The notes: a model not told the origin generated them from the sequence alone. A stretch of 64,000 nt of DNA from Alphaproteobacteria bacterium (GCA_018336035.1 JAGXRD010000033.1:1-64000); one strand, 5' to 3'; shown: positions 18,941-28,638, numbered from the stretch's first letter. Made by a program: numbers and translations.

Positions 18941-19545
18941 CTTTCCGGCGTGAACAGCAACTCGAGGATGCGCTTCAGCGCCGCCTCGGCTTCCTTACGT
19001 GCCGTTGCTTCGTCCCCGGCATCCGCCAGCCACAGCACGGCCTCGTTCATTGCGCCGCTCAGCAGATAGGTGAGGGCTTCAGCCGACAGCTTCTGTCCGC
19101 GCGGCAGGTCGGCAAGGGCTGCTTCGACGCCCTGGCGCAGCGAGCCCATGCCATGGCGGGCATCGATCTCGCGCCAGCGCTGCCAGCCGATCACCGAGGG
19201 CGCATCGATCAAGTAAATCTGCCGCGCCCCGGGTTCCAGGCAGGCCGCGATAAAGGCCTGACTGCCGCGGATCAGGCCATCGAGCGGCGATGTCGCCTTG
19301 GCCGCGGCGGCCTCGATGGCGGACAGCACCTCCTGCGCCACCTGTTCGACCACGGCGGCGAACAGCGCCTGCTTATCAGCGAAATGATAGTAGAGCGCGC
19401 CGCGCGTGACCGCGGCCTGCGCCACGACCTCTTCGGTCCCGGTGGCGGCATAACCCTTGGCGGCAAATAGCCCGCGCGCGGTGGCCAGCAGGGCCGCCCG
19501 CGTCGCCGCATGTTTTTCAGCCTTGCTTTGACGTCTCTCTTGCAT
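18937..19545 (-). CDS. TetR/AcrR-family transcriptional regulator
   Basis: A 202-residue regulator when started at the ATG on 19545; an in-frame GTG at 19572 is the alternative. The DNA-binding domain is clear: [23 protein letters not shown] followed by [17 protein letters not shown]. The C-terminal domain would bind a small-molecule ligand. The gene is divergent from a glyoxalase-type gene, and a 19-bp palindrome spans the 19545 start. If this start is right the operator overlaps the initiation codon, so repression could block both promoters at once. The 3' end overlaps the methyltransferase stop by 4 bp. Confidence 0.85.
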   Translation of the reverse strand: MQERRQSKAEKHAATRAALLATARGLFAAKGYAATGTEEVVAQAAVTRGALYYHFADKQALFAAVVEQVAQEVLSAIEAAAAKATSPLDGLIRGSQAFIAACLEPGARQIYLIDAPSVIGWQRWREIDARHGMGSLRQGVEAALADLPRGQKLSAEALTYLLSGAMNEAVLWLADAGDEATARKEAEAALKRILELLFTPES

Positions 19546-19561
19546 ACATATAGCCTGTATG
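19543..19561. promoter_or_regulatory. Palindromic TetR-type operator between tetR and the glyoxalase gene
   Basis: CATACA and TGTATG form a perfect inverted repeat around a 7-bp centre. Arms of the ATACA/TGTAT type are common in operators of AcrR-like TetR proteins. It is the only conspicuous palindrome in the divergent region and includes the ATG at 19545. Confidence 0.6.
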
Positions 19562-19641
19562 TTTATATCCACCTCAGGACGGCCAGTCCAGTCCCTTTAG
19601 AAGCCGTTCCGCCACCCGAGACCACAGACAGGGAAACCGCC

Positions 19642-20076
19642 ATGAAACTCACCAGCTTCTACCCCGTGATCTGCACCGACAAACTGGCTGAGACCCGGGC
19701 CTTCTACGAAACCCATTTCGACTTCGCCCCGGCCTTCGAGAGCGACTGGTATGTGCATCTGACCAGCCGGAGCGATTCGCGGGTCAATCTTGCCATACTC
19801 GACCATACCCACGAGACCATCCCGGACGGCTATCGCAAGCCGGCGCGGGGTGTCCTGATCAATTTCGAGGTCGAGGATGTCGATGCCGCCTATGCCGCCG
19901 CGCAGCAGGCGGGGCTGAATATCCGGCTCACCTTGCGCGATGAGGCTTTCGGCCAGCGCCATTTCATTGTCGCCGATCCGAGCGGTGTGCTGGTCGATGT
20001 GATCAAGCCGATCCCCCCCTCGGCGGAATTCGCCGCCCAGTACAGTCCGGAAGCACTGGACCGCGTCTCGAACTAG
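19642..20076 (+). CDS. VOC-superfamily (glyoxalase/bleomycin resistance-like) protein
   Basis: A 144-residue protein made of two betaalphabetabetabeta modules: the first begins [21 protein letters not shown] and the second [22 protein letters not shown], ending with [16 protein letters not shown]. This is the vicinal oxygen chelate fold; whether the metal ligands are functional is unclear. It is divergent from a tetR gene that probably controls it, which suggests a role in detoxifying an electrophile or antibiotic. The ligand is unknown. Confidence 0.8.
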   Translation: MKLTSFYPVICTDKLAETRAFYETHFDFAPAFESDWYVHLTSRSDSRVNLAILDHTHETIPDGYRKPARGVLINFEVEDVDAAYAAAQQAGLNIRLTLRDEAFGQRHFIVADPSGVLVDVIKPIPPSAEFAAQYSPEALDRVSN

Positions 20077-20537
20077 GTCAGCAGGTCGCGCAGCATCGCC
20101 ACCAGCGGCACGTCTGCTGGTGGCATCTCCTGCGGATTCATCTTCACCGGCCGCAGCCATTTCATCGCCTGGCCTTCGCGCGGCTGCGGCTGTCCGGCCC
20201 AGCGGCGGCAGACATAGAGCGGCATCAGCAGATGGAAATCGTCGTAGGAATGGCTGGCAAAAGCATAGGGCGCCAGGCAGGCCGCCGAGATGTCGAGATG
20301 CAGTTCCTCGTGCAGCTCGCGGATCAGGGCGGCTTCCGGCGTCTCGTTCTTTTCCACCTTGCCGCCGGGAAACTCCCACAGTCCGGCCAGCTTCTTGCCC
20401 GGCGGGCGCTGGGTCAGCAGCACGCGGTTGTCGGTGTCGACCAGCGCCACAGCGACAACCAGCACGACTGGTTTCGGTGTCAGCAGCGCCGTGGCGTCGC
20501 CGGGGCAGAGCGGATCGTCAGCTGCGGTAGTCGGCAT
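20073..20537 (-). CDS. mutT: NUDIX hydrolase, MutT-type 8-oxo-dGTP diphosphatase
   Basis: A 154-residue protein. The Nudix box is complete ([22 protein letters not shown], matching G-x5-E-x7-R-E-x2-E-E), and it is preceded by [20 protein letters not shown], the MutT-type substrate motif. It removes oxidised dGTP from the nucleotide pool. The start overlaps the end of argJ by 20 bp, and this argJ-mutT order is common in alphaproteobacteria. The first 20 residues are a poorly conserved extension. Confidence 0.88.
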   Translation of the reverse strand: MPTTAADDPLCPGDATALLTPKPVVLVVAVALVDTDNRVLLTQRPPGKKLAGLWEFPGGKVEKNETPEAALIRELHEELHLDISAACLAPYAFASHSYDDFHLLMPLYVCRRWAGQPQPREGQAMKWLRPVKMNPQEMPPADVPLVAMLRDLLT

Positions 20538-21753
20538 TGATGTCGATATAGCCGTGCGTCAGGTCGCAGGTCCAGACGCGCGCCGCACCCTTGCCGACCG
20601 CGACATCCACCTCGATGCGCACATCGCGGCCCTGGAAATGCTTGGTGGCGGCGGCGTCGTCATGATCAGGCCGTACCATGCCGTTCTTGGTCACGGCCTT
20701 GCCGCCGATCTTGATCACCAGCTTGTCGCGGTTGGCCGGCTCGGCCGATTTGCCCACCGCCATGATGATGCGGCCCCAGTTGGCATCGGCGCCGGCAATC
20801 GCAGTCTTCACCAGCGGCGAATTGGCGATGGCGCGCGCCATGATGCGGGCCGAGGCATCGCTCTTGGCGCCGGTCACGTCGATGGTCACCAGCTTCTGCG
20901 CGCCTTCGCCATCCTTGGCGATCTGCTGCGCCAGGTCGGACATCACGGCGGTCAGTGTCTTGCGGAAATCGGCCAGCCGCTTGTCGGATGCCTTGGCATG
21001 CGCGGTGTTGCCGGCCTGGCCGGTGGCGAACAGCAGCACGGTGTCGGAGGTCGAAGTATCGCCGTCCACCGTCAGGCAGTTGAAGCTCTGGTTGTTGCTC
21101 GCCTTCAGCAGCGCCTGCAGCGCCTCAGCCGGCAGCTTGGCATCGGTGACGATGAAAGTCAGCATGGTCGCCATATCCGGCGCGATCATCCCCGAGCCCT
21201 TGCAGAAACCATTGATGGTCACGGGCTTGCCGTCGATCTTGCACCTGGCCGTCGCCAGCTTGGGGAAGGTATCGGTGGTCATGATCGCCTTGGCGGCGCG
21301 CATCCAGTCGCTGTCCTGCAGGCCGGCTTTCAGCTTGGGCATCTGCGCCACGATCTTCTCAGCCGGCAGGATCTGGCCGATCACGCCGGTGGAGGCGAGA
21401 TAGACTTCATTCGCCTTGCAGCCCAGCATCTTGGCGGCGCCATCGGCGGTCACCTTCACCGATTGCGCGCCGGCCTTGCCGGTGAACACATTGGCGATGC
21501 CGGCATTCACCACCAGCGCCCGCGCCCCGCCGTTGGGTAGGATCTTGCGACACCATTCCACCGGCGCGCCCGGCATGGACGAGCGGGTGAAGAGTCCCGC
21601 CACCTTGGTGCCCGGCGCGAAGTCGATCAGCAGCAGATCGTCGCGGTTCTTGTAGCGGATGCCGGAATGGCCGGTCGCGAAGCGCGCACCGGCGATGGCC
21701 GGCAGGGTCGGATAGGTAGTGGGGGCCAGCGGCGAAACCGGATGCGCAGCCAT
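20518..21753 (-). CDS. argJ: Bifunctional ornithine acetyltransferase / N-acetylglutamate synthase
   Basis: A 411-residue ArgJ protein of full length. The autocatalytic cleavage site lies at Ala195-Thr196 in DMATMLTF; Thr196 becomes the nucleophile of the beta chain. Other family motifs include LVVNAGIANVFTGKAG, the KGSGMI run before the cleavage site, and NCLTVDGDTSTSDT. It recycles the acetyl group in arginine synthesis. AGGAG lies before the start. It is translationally coupled to mutT. Confidence 0.95.
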   Translation of the reverse strand: MAAHPVSPLAPTTYPTLPAIAGARFATGHSGIRYKNRDDLLLIDFAPGTKVAGLFTRSSMPGAPVEWCRKILPNGGARALVVNAGIANVFTGKAGAQSVKVTADGAAKMLGCKANEVYLASTGVIGQILPAEKIVAQMPKLKAGLQDSDWMRAAKAIMTTDTFPKLATARCKIDGKPVTINGFCKGSGMIAPDMATMLTFIVTDAKLPAEALQALLKASNNQSFNCLTVDGDTSTSDTVLLFATGQAGNTAHAKASDKRLADFRKTLTAVMSDLAQQIAKDGEGAQKLVTIDVTGAKSDASARIMARAIANSPLVKTAIAGADANWGRIIMAVGKSAEPANRDKLVIKIGGKAVTKNGMVRPDHDDAAATKHFQGRDVRIEVDVAVGKGAARVWTCDLTHGYIDINADYRS

Positions 21754-21792
21754 CGTGAAGCTCCTGGGCTTTCTTGTATTGCGTCCTGGGGA

Positions 21793-22677
21793 TCAGTTCT
21801 TTTTCGGCGCCGGCGCGATAGTCGGCAGGCGGCTGCCGCCGTCCTGGGGCCAGTCCAGCGTCTCGATCTTGGCGCCCTTACGCAGGTCGGCCACGATCTT
21901 CTCGACGACTTCGCCGCTCATCATTTCCTGCACCTGGCCGCGCACATCCTCGAATTTCGGCGGCTCTGACTTGCGGCGCGCTTCCACCTTGATGATGTGC
22001 CAGCCGAACTGGGTCTGCACCGGCGTTTCGGTCACCTGGCCCGGCTGCAGCTTGAAGGCCGCCTCGGCAAAGGGCGGCACCATCTTGTCCTGGGTGAAGA
22101 AGCCGAGATCGCCGCCGGTCGCCGCCGTCGGCCCGGTCGAACGCTTCTTCGAGACTTCAGTGAAGTCGGCGCCCTTCTTTACTTCCTCCAGCGCGGCCTT
22201 CGCATCGGCTTCGCTGGCCACCAGGATGTGGCGCGCATGCACTTCTTCCTGCGGCGGCTGCTGCTTGATCAGTTCGTCATAGCGCGCCTTCAGCTTCGCG
22301 TCGGTGAGTTCTTCCTTCACCTTGCGATCCAGATAGGCCTGCTGCAGCACCTGCTCGCGGGCGCTCTGCAGCTGCTTCTTCACGTCGGCGTTATCGCCCA
22401 GCTTGGCCTTCTCGGCGGCATCGCTCAGCAGCTTGCGCGCGGCCAGCTCGTTGATGATGCCCGGCGCGATCTGCTCCAGCGGAATCTGCGCCATCTGCGG
22501 CGGCAGCTGATTGTAGAAGTCCAGCACGGTCGAACGGTGGATCGGCTGGCCATTCACGCGCGCCACCACCGGATCGTCAGCCGCCTTGGTCGTCTGCTTC
22601 GGCTGCGCGAAGGCGACAGGGCTGACCGCCACAACGGCAACAGCAATGAGAAGGGCGGAACGGATCGAACGGGTCAC
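21793..22677 (-). CDS. Parvulin-type peptidyl-prolyl cis-trans isomerase, periplasmic
   Basis: A 294-residue protein; a GTG at 22677 is the most likely start because it gives a clean signal peptide (TRSIRSALLIAVAVVAVSPVAFA). The middle part holds a SurA-like N-domain, and the parvulin domain runs from VHARHILVASEADAKAAL to FGWHIIKVEARR, including GGDLGFFTQDKMVPPF. It should assist folding of outer-membrane or secreted proteins. It lies directly downstream on the same strand as the large patatin gene and upstream of argJ. Confidence 0.88.
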   Translation of the reverse strand: MTRSIRSALLIAVAVVAVSPVAFAQPKQTTKAADDPVVARVNGQPIHRSTVLDFYNQLPPQMAQIPLEQIAPGIINELAARKLLSDAAEKAKLGDNADVKKQLQSAREQVLQQAYLDRKVKEELTDAKLKARYDELIKQQPPQEEVHARHILVASEADAKAALEEVKKGADFTEVSKKRSTGPTAATGGDLGFFTQDKMVPPFAEAAFKLQPGQVTETPVQTQFGWHIIKVEARRKSEPPKFEDVRGQVQEMMSGEVVEKIVADLRKGAKIETLDWPQDGGSRLPTIAPAPKKN

Positions 22678-22766
22678 GGCAAGGCTCGCTTGGCTAGCTG
22701 ACTGAAAAAAGGGCGGTCGGGAGCATACGCCAAATCCCGCTTGGGACAAGACGCCCCAGCGGCAGT

Positions 22767-25244
22767 TCACGCGGCTTTGCCCGCCGCGATGGCGTCCAGT
22801 TCCAGGCGCAGATCGGCGATCAGCGTCTGACTGACGGCCAGGTTGGCGGCCTCGCGGTCCAGGATCAGGCGGAAGGCTTTCAGCTTGATCGCGGTCCGGT
22901 CGAGCGGAATCTCCAGGCCCGGTCCGCTGGCGGCATCGTAGACGATGTCGATCAGGCGGTCGGTGGCATGCAGGCGGCCCCAGAGGTAGTCGTTCTCGCG
23001 GTGGGCACGACTGAAGAAGCCGCCGAAGCGGCCAAGGTTGACGCCTTTCAGCGTATTGCCCTTGCGGATGGCGACGGCGTCTTCCGGGCTGATGCGGTCG
23101 ATGCGGATTTCGTTGAACTCGCCGAGGTCGCGCCAGTTGGTGATGGTGAAGGTCAGCACATCCCAGAAGGGGAAGCCGATATAGCTGACCAGCAAGGTCC
23201 GCCGTGCCTGGCTACTCCAGTCCTGCGGCGCCAGATCGGCAAACAGCGCATCCAGCTGGTCTGTGCGGCGGTTCAGGTCGATATCGGCGCCCATCGCATC
23301 GACGGCGTCATCGATGGCGGTCAGGTTCTTGGCGGCAAAAGCCTGCGCATCCTGCGCCAGCAGCTCGGCCTGCTGCAGCGCGACGCGGCGGAAGAACAGC
23401 GCCTTGATCTGGTCGATGGTGATCGACGACAGACAGCTGGCGCTGCCGAAATGGCGCAGCGTTTCCTGCGCCTCGTACAGCGCGCGCTTCAGCCTGTCGA
23501 GTTCTTCGGCCTTCAGGCCGCGATGCTCGGCCTCGGTCAGCTTGCCGTAAAGCTGGTTGAGCTGCTGCACCAGGAAACGGACGCGGCGCTGACGGAAGGC
23601 GACGTCGAAGCGCAGCAGGAAGCGCACCCAGCCGGGCAACTCGTCGATGCTGGCGCCCGGGCGCGCCTTTTCGAACCGCTGCACCGTGTAGCAGACGCCG
23701 CGCGCCTCGGCCCAGTGCAGCAGGGCCTGCCGCGTCCACCGCGCTTCCGTGGAGCGTTCGCCATAGCCGCAGGCATCGCAGACCAGCCTGGTCACGAAGT
23801 CGAGGACGCTGCCCAGTTTGAGGCGCACATAGCCTTCATAGGCAAAGCCGGCCTCGCGCACGGCGCGTTCGCTGACCTGCATGCGCCAGAGCCGCACCTC
23901 CATCTCGCTTAAGGGTGCATCCAGATGCTGCGGTGCGCTTTCCTCCACCAGCTGCGCGATCTGCGGCTGGGTCGCCTCGATCACGCCGCGCAGATGGCGC
24001 ACGCGTTCGTTGAAGCGGCTGACACCGAGCAGTTCGTCGGCAATCGGTTCGTTGCGCGGAATATCGCTCAGCGCGCCCTTCAGCACGCGGAAGAAGCCGG
24101 GAATGCGGCCGGTCGGCGGCGGCGGCGGGCGCAGCGGCTGCGGGTCGATATAGACCAGCCGGCGGTCGACCTCGCGATAGGCGGGCCGGCCGCGGATCGC
24201 CTTCATCGCGGCGGCAAAGGGCTTGTTGGCCAGTACGCCGCCATCGACGAAGGAGGTCAGTTCCGGATCAAGACCGGCGCGCAGATAGTCGGCGAAGTTG
24301 CGGTTGATGAAGCTGCTGCGATTTTCCCATTGCCGGCCCTGTTCGGCCAGCAGACGGTCGATCTCGCCGATCTGTGCCGGCGGGAAGGCGCCGGGGAAAG
24401 CTGAGGTCGCGCGGCCGGCAAAGGCCAGCGCCGGTGCATCAGCGCGGGTGAAATCCGATTGCTCCTCGCCGCCGGGCCAGCGGCGGTAGCTGTAGCGCAG
24501 CACATGGCGATGCTCGCGGTCGCGCACATAGGGCGGATCGTGAATCGGGATATGCTGCAGGAAGCCGTAGAAGTCGGTCAGCGTCACGAACAGGTCGAGT
24601 GCCAGGTTGGCCGGCATCAGGGAGTCGCCCGGCGTCTTCGGATTACCCATACCTTCCAGCCCGGCCATCAGCTGGCGCAGCAGATGTGTGCCGTCGAAGG
24701 GCGGCTGGAACCAGCGCGAGCGGGTGAAGAGCGAAATCTTCTGCAGCACCTCGCTTTCGCCGAGCAGCAGCCGGCCGAAGCGCGAGCGCGCCGCCAGCCA
24801 CAGCAGCGGTCGCATATAGGCCTTGCTCCACTGGCCGGCGCGCTTCTCGGTATCGAGCAGATGTTCGACATCGGCCTCGCGAAGCCAGAGATTGCGGAAA
24901 TGGTCGATGCGCAGGTTATGCGCCAGCGCGCGGCCGAGGATCAGGCCGTTGATGCCGCCGGCCGAGGCGCCGGCGATGACATCGACCACCACGCGCAGGT
25001 CGATATGCTTGCCAAGCTCCTGCAGCAGTTCGAAATAGGCATGCTCGCTGTCGTATTCGGTATCGCTGGCCTGTACCTGGTCGGCGAAGCGTGCCGTGTC
25101 GCGCGCCGTACCTTTGGGCAGATCGTGATAGGCGCGCGAGGCGCGCACCAGTTTCAGGATTTCCTTGGTGACGCCATGCATGTAGATGGCGAGCGAAACG
25201 CCGCCGAAGCATACCAGCGCAAGGCGCAGTTCTTTTTCCTGCAA
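22767..25244 (-). CDS. Large patatin-like protein (patatin plus DUF3376-type C-terminal region)
   Basis: An 825-residue protein. The N-terminal patatin domain starts LALVCFGGVSLAIYMHGV (a diverged oxyanion motif, with GGVS in place of GGGxRG), has the nucleophile elbow GASAGG near residue 90, and the DGGVLANKPF catalytic Asp. The rest, more than 400 residues, is Arg-rich and helical and matches the patatin-related proteins that carry a DUF3376-like tail. Acyl-hydrolase activity is likely; the substrate and location are unknown. It contains no signal peptide. It is the second patatin protein in this window and is not closely similar to the first. Confidence 0.82.
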   Translation of the reverse strand: MQEKELRLALVCFGGVSLAIYMHGVTKEILKLVRASRAYHDLPKGTARDTARFADQVQASDTEYDSEHAYFELLQELGKHIDLRVVVDVIAGASAGGINGLILGRALAHNLRIDHFRNLWLREADVEHLLDTEKRAGQWSKAYMRPLLWLAARSRFGRLLLGESEVLQKISLFTRSRWFQPPFDGTHLLRQLMAGLEGMGNPKTPGDSLMPANLALDLFVTLTDFYGFLQHIPIHDPPYVRDREHRHVLRYSYRRWPGGEEQSDFTRADAPALAFAGRATSAFPGAFPPAQIGEIDRLLAEQGRQWENRSSFINRNFADYLRAGLDPELTSFVDGGVLANKPFAAAMKAIRGRPAYREVDRRLVYIDPQPLRPPPPPTGRIPGFFRVLKGALSDIPRNEPIADELLGVSRFNERVRHLRGVIEATQPQIAQLVEESAPQHLDAPLSEMEVRLWRMQVSERAVREAGFAYEGYVRLKLGSVLDFVTRLVCDACGYGERSTEARWTRQALLHWAEARGVCYTVQRFEKARPGASIDELPGWVRFLLRFDVAFRQRRVRFLVQQLNQLYGKLTEAEHRGLKAEELDRLKRALYEAQETLRHFGSASCLSSITIDQIKALFFRRVALQQAELLAQDAQAFAAKNLTAIDDAVDAMGADIDLNRRTDQLDALFADLAPQDWSSQARRTLLVSYIGFPFWDVLTFTITNWRDLGEFNEIRIDRISPEDAVAIRKGNTLKGVNLGRFGGFFSRAHRENDYLWGRLHATDRLIDIVYDAASGPGLEIPLDRTAIKLKAFRLILDREAANLAVSQTLIADLRLELDAIAAGKAA

Positions 25245-25330
25245 GCAGGTCTCCCGACTCCTGCGGCTGCGGCGCGGCCACGACTCGGAGTCTGCCTGTT
25301 CAGGCCCCCGTGCTCAAGCAGCAGATGGGT

Positions 25331-26362
25331 TCAAGCGGCAGATAGGGCGAGCAGGGCGCTGGCGGTGTCTTCCAGGCAGGCATCGCCCTCGGGCATGAGC
25401 CCGGCGAAGTTCGGCCAGGCATGTGGCAGGCCGTGCCACAGCCGCAGGCGGACCGGGTTGCCGGCGGCGCGGGCCTTCGCTTCCAGCCGCAGCGAGTCGT
25501 CGCGCAGCAATTCGCTATCGCTGACATGCAGCAGCAGCGGCGGCAGGCCCGACAGGTCGCCGAACAGGGGTGAGACCAGCGGATCGCCCAGCGTATGGCG
25601 GTCCGCGTAAAGCCGGGCGGCGAAATCCAGTTGGTGCGGCGTGAACCACGCGCAGCTCTGGGCATTCTGCGTCACGGATGCCCCACTGCAGGTCAGGTCG
25701 GTCCAGGGCGAAAACAATGCGGCGGCAGCCGGCAGCGGCAGGGCCTGCTGCTTGCAGGCCAGCATCAAGGCCAGGGCCAGCCCGCCACCGGCCGAGTCGC
25801 CGGCCAGCCAGAGGCGATCCGGTCGCCAGCCATCGTCCAGCAGCCAGCGCCAGGCGGCCAGTGCATCTTCCAGCGCCGCAGGGTATGGATGCTCCGGCGC
25901 CAGGCGATAGTCGAGCGAAAAGACCGCGACACCGAGGCGATGGGCCAGCCTTGCGGTGATGGCGCGATGGGTGCGCGGATTGCCGGCCATATAGCCGCCG
26001 CCATGAAGATACAGCAACGCCCGACCGCGCCTTGGCTGGCGCGGCCGCAGCCATTCGCCATGCACCGGCGCTTTCACCCGCTCGACCGTCACGCCGGGCA
26101 ACGGTCGGCTCCGAGTCATCGCCGCCATCAGGACGCGGATCAGTGGCAGATCGGCGCGGCTGACCCGGCGCGGCTTGATCAGCCGGCGCAGGCCGCGGGC
26201 AATCAGGCGGGCCTGCAGGCTGGGTGTCGTCCAGGGGGCAAATTCAGCCGACCCGGGCGGCATCCGGGCAGAAATCCCTGCGGCCGGCGTCACATCGTCC
26301 TGCAGGCCGGCGGCCGGGTGGCTTGCCGGGTCGCCGCCAGAGTCGTACATCGGATCGGTCAT
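25331..26362 (-). CDS. Alpha/beta hydrolase, HSL-type lipase/esterase
   Basis: A 343-residue esterase. HGGGYMAGN is the HGGG oxyanion motif of the hormone-sensitive lipase family, GDSAGGG carries the nucleophile Ser, and the catalytic Asp and His are in the LLHVSDSELLRDDS and LPHAWPNF regions. The first 60 residues are low in complexity. The start chosen (26362, with AGGGGA upstream) overlaps the ribA start by 2 bp on the opposite strand; a start at 26350 would avoid the overlap. The substrate is unknown. Confidence 0.82.
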   Translation of the reverse strand: MTDPMYDSGGDPASHPAAGLQDDVTPAAGISARMPPGSAEFAPWTTPSLQARLIARGLRRLIKPRRVSRADLPLIRVLMAAMTRSRPLPGVTVERVKAPVHGEWLRPRQPRRGRALLYLHGGGYMAGNPRTHRAITARLAHRLGVAVFSLDYRLAPEHPYPAALEDALAAWRWLLDDGWRPDRLWLAGDSAGGGLALALMLACKQQALPLPAAAALFSPWTDLTCSGASVTQNAQSCAWFTPHQLDFAARLYADRHTLGDPLVSPLFGDLSGLPPLLLHVSDSELLRDDSLRLEAKARAAGNPVRLRLWHGLPHAWPNFAGLMPEGDACLEDTASALLALSAA

Positions 26363-27473
26363 GACTGAACTTTCCCCTGCCGCTGCCGCCATTGCCGTTG
26401 ACCGTGCCGGCCACGAACTGCGTCGCGGACGTCCGATGCTGCTGCTTGGCGGCGGGACCCGTCGCACGCTGGTGCTGGCGGCGGAAACCCTCACGGAAGC
26501 AACCCTTGCCGATCTGCAGCGTTTCGACAATGCGGCGGCGCTGGTATTGCCGGCGTCGCGCGCCGCCGTGCTGCATATCGGCCCCACCGGGCATGACACG
26601 CTTCTGTTACCCCTGCATGACCTGCCGGTTCCCGCCGAAGACCGCGCGGCCCTGATCCGCGATCTCGCCGATGCCAGCCGCGATCTGGCTGCGCCGCTGC
26701 GCGGACCCTTCACGCGCCTCAAGTCTGCGCCGCCAGAAAGCGCGCGCCTTGCCGTGAAACTGGCCAAGACGGCCTATCTGCTGCCGGCCGCTGTCCATAT
26801 CGAACTGCCGGCCGATGCCGAACTGCCTGGCGACCTGCTGGCGCTGCCCGAAGCGGCCGTGACGGCCTATGACACGGCGGCGGCTGAAACTCTGCAGCCA
26901 GTCAGTCGTGCCCGCTTGCCGGTGGCGGATGCCGAACATGCGCAGCTCTTCGCTTTCCGTCCCGCCGATGGTCGGCAGGAGCACTTTGCGCTCGTCATCG
27001 GCACGCCTGATCCGGCCCAGCCGGTGCTGACCCGACTGCATTCGGAATGCTTCACCGGCGACCTGCTCGGCAGCCTGCGCTGCGATTGCGGCGAACAGCT
27101 GCGCGGCGCGATCCGCACCATCAACGAGGCCGGTGGCGGCGTACTGCTGTATCTGGCGCAGGAAGGTCGCGGCATCGGCCTAGTCAACAAGCTGCGCGCC
27201 TATCAGCTGCAGGATCAGGGCTTCGACACGGTGGATGCCAACCAGCGGCTCGGCTTCGATGCCGACGAACGCTGGTTCCTGCCGGCTGCCCGCATGCTGC
27301 AGAAACTGGGCTTCAACCGGGTGCGGCTGCTGACCAATAATCCGGAGAAGGTGTCGGGGCTGGCCGCCTGCGGCATCGAGGTCGCCGAGCGGGTGCCGCA
27401 TAAATTCCCGACCAATGCCCATAACGAGGCCTATCTGGCCGCCAAGCGCAAACGCTCCGGCCACTATCTCTAA
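26361..27473 (+). CDS. ribA: GTP cyclohydrolase II with N-terminal RibB-like domain
   Basis: A 370-residue protein. The C-terminal half is GTP cyclohydrolase II: LHSECFTGDLLGSLRCDCGEQ provides the three zinc cysteines, followed by YLAQEGRGIGL, the LLTNNPEKV stretch and ERVPHKFP. The N-terminal 170 residues form a diverged domain in the place of DHBP synthase, as in other alphaproteobacterial RibA proteins, and lack that enzyme's acidic active-site motifs. It catalyses the first step of riboflavin synthesis. The ATG at 26361 falls within the CATG shared with the divergent esterase. Confidence 0.9.
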   Translation: MTELSPAAAAIAVDRAGHELRRGRPMLLLGGGTRRTLVLAAETLTEATLADLQRFDNAAALVLPASRAAVLHIGPTGHDTLLLPLHDLPVPAEDRAALIRDLADASRDLAAPLRGPFTRLKSAPPESARLAVKLAKTAYLLPAAVHIELPADAELPGDLLALPEAAVTAYDTAAAETLQPVSRARLPVADAEHAQLFAFRPADGRQEHFALVIGTPDPAQPVLTRLHSECFTGDLLGSLRCDCGEQLRGAIRTINEAGGGVLLYLAQEGRGIGLVNKLRAYQLQDQGFDTVDANQRLGFDADERWFLPAARMLQKLGFNRVRLLTNNPEKVSGLAACGIEVAERVPHKFPTNAHNEAYLAAKRKRSGHYL

Positions 27474-27476
27474 CCT

Positions 27477-27497
27477 GCCCGGCAGGAATTGCCGGGC
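27477..27497. repeat. Stem-loop after ribA
   Basis: GCCCGGCA and TGCCGGGC form a perfect 8-bp stem around a GGAAT loop, 4 bp after the ribA stop. No run of T follows, so it is not a standard intrinsic terminator; it may protect the 3' end of the transcript or act with Rho. Confidence 0.45.
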
Positions 27498-27585
27498 GAG
27501 GCCAGGCTGCTCGTTAACTATATGATTTATCAGGCGGGTTTCTTGGCCTGTGGCTTGCAATGATATGTCCCGAGAAAGGACCATC

Positions 27586-28605
27586 ATGTCGAGCCCGGTC
27601 AAGCCATCCCATTACGACGTCTTCGGCGTCAACGACCTGCCGCCGCGCCCGGCCAGGACGGAAGGGGATGTCGCGACTACCAAGCCCGGCAAGCCGCTAT
27701 TCGGCGACGATGGCTTCACCTTCAGCGACTTCCTCGACATCATCAATCCGCTGCAGCATATCCCGATCGTCAACACGGTCTATCGCGCCATGACCGGCGA
27801 CAAGATCGATCCGGGTTCGCGCCTGGCTGGCGGCGGGCTGTTCGGTGGCCCGATCGGTCTGGTCGCGTCGCTGGTCAGTGGCATGGTGGAAGAATCCACC
27901 GGTAAGGATCCCGGCGAACATGCATTGGCCGCGCTGGGAATTAATCTCGGCCCCACCGGCAAGGACCAGCCGCAGACCATGCTGGCCTCGGCGTCAGATG
28001 CCATGCCGGCTGAGCAGTCCCTGCCGCAGCCAGACATGAAGATCGGCGTTGCCATGGATCCGCGCGCGGCTGAACGCAAGCCGGCGCCGGCGAAGCAGGC
28101 CGCGCAGCCAGTGGCTGGGAATGCCGCCACCAATGCGAACGGCGCCATCGAACTGCCCGCTGATCTGTTCCAGGCCCTGAAGCAGACTGCGGCCGTGCAG
28201 CAGGCCGACGCCCGCGCCGATGCGATCAACAATACCCGTGCCAATCCGCTGCCGGGCCAGCAGCCGCAGCCGCATGCCGCCGGTCCGATGCAGGTCAATG
28301 CGGCGGCCCGCCCGGTTCAGGGCAGCGATGGCCGCATCTGGTACCCGGCGCATCCACCGGGTGGCGGCGGTGTTCCGACCCGTTCGGTCGGCACGTCTCC
28401 GGTGACCCAGGCTAACGCGACCGCGAAATTCGGCACCGTCCGTGGCAACAATTATCTGGCCACGCCGCAGCAGGCGACGGCCTCTACTGCCGCCATGGTG
28501 CAGGGCGACAAGCAGGCCGAATGGTCGAACCGCGCCAGCGACGCGTACCAGAAATATTTCGACATGCAGAACGAGAAGAACCGCCGCGCCGGCATCGTCC
28601 CGTAA
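27586..28605 (+). CDS. Hypothetical protein with Pro/Ala/Gln-rich C-terminal half
   Basis: A 339-residue protein not recognised. GAAAGGA lies just before the ATG at 27586. Residues 40-120 look folded (FTFSDFLDIINPLQHIPIVNTVYRAMTGD, then a Gly-rich hydrophobic stretch GGGLFGGPIGLVASLVSG). From about residue 130 on it is low in complexity, rich in Pro, Ala and Gln, with a final short charged helix (SDAYQKYFDMQNEKNR). The layout resembles a small surface- or flagella-associated protein, but no flagellar gene is nearby, so no function is assigned. It stands alone between ribA and the L,D-transpeptidase gene. Confidence 0.7.
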   Translation: MSSPVKPSHYDVFGVNDLPPRPARTEGDVATTKPGKPLFGDDGFTFSDFLDIINPLQHIPIVNTVYRAMTGDKIDPGSRLAGGGLFGGPIGLVASLVSGMVEESTGKDPGEHALAALGINLGPTGKDQPQTMLASASDAMPAEQSLPQPDMKIGVAMDPRAAERKPAPAKQAAQPVAGNAATNANGAIELPADLFQALKQTAAVQQADARADAINNTRANPLPGQQPQPHAAGPMQVNAAARPVQGSDGRIWYPAHPPGGGGVPTRSVGTSPVTQANATAKFGTVRGNNYLATPQQATASTAAMVQGDKQAEWSNRASDAYQKYFDMQNEKNRRAGIVP

Positions 28606-28638
28606 ACGGCATCTCCGCCCCTTGCATCCCGCACGCGC

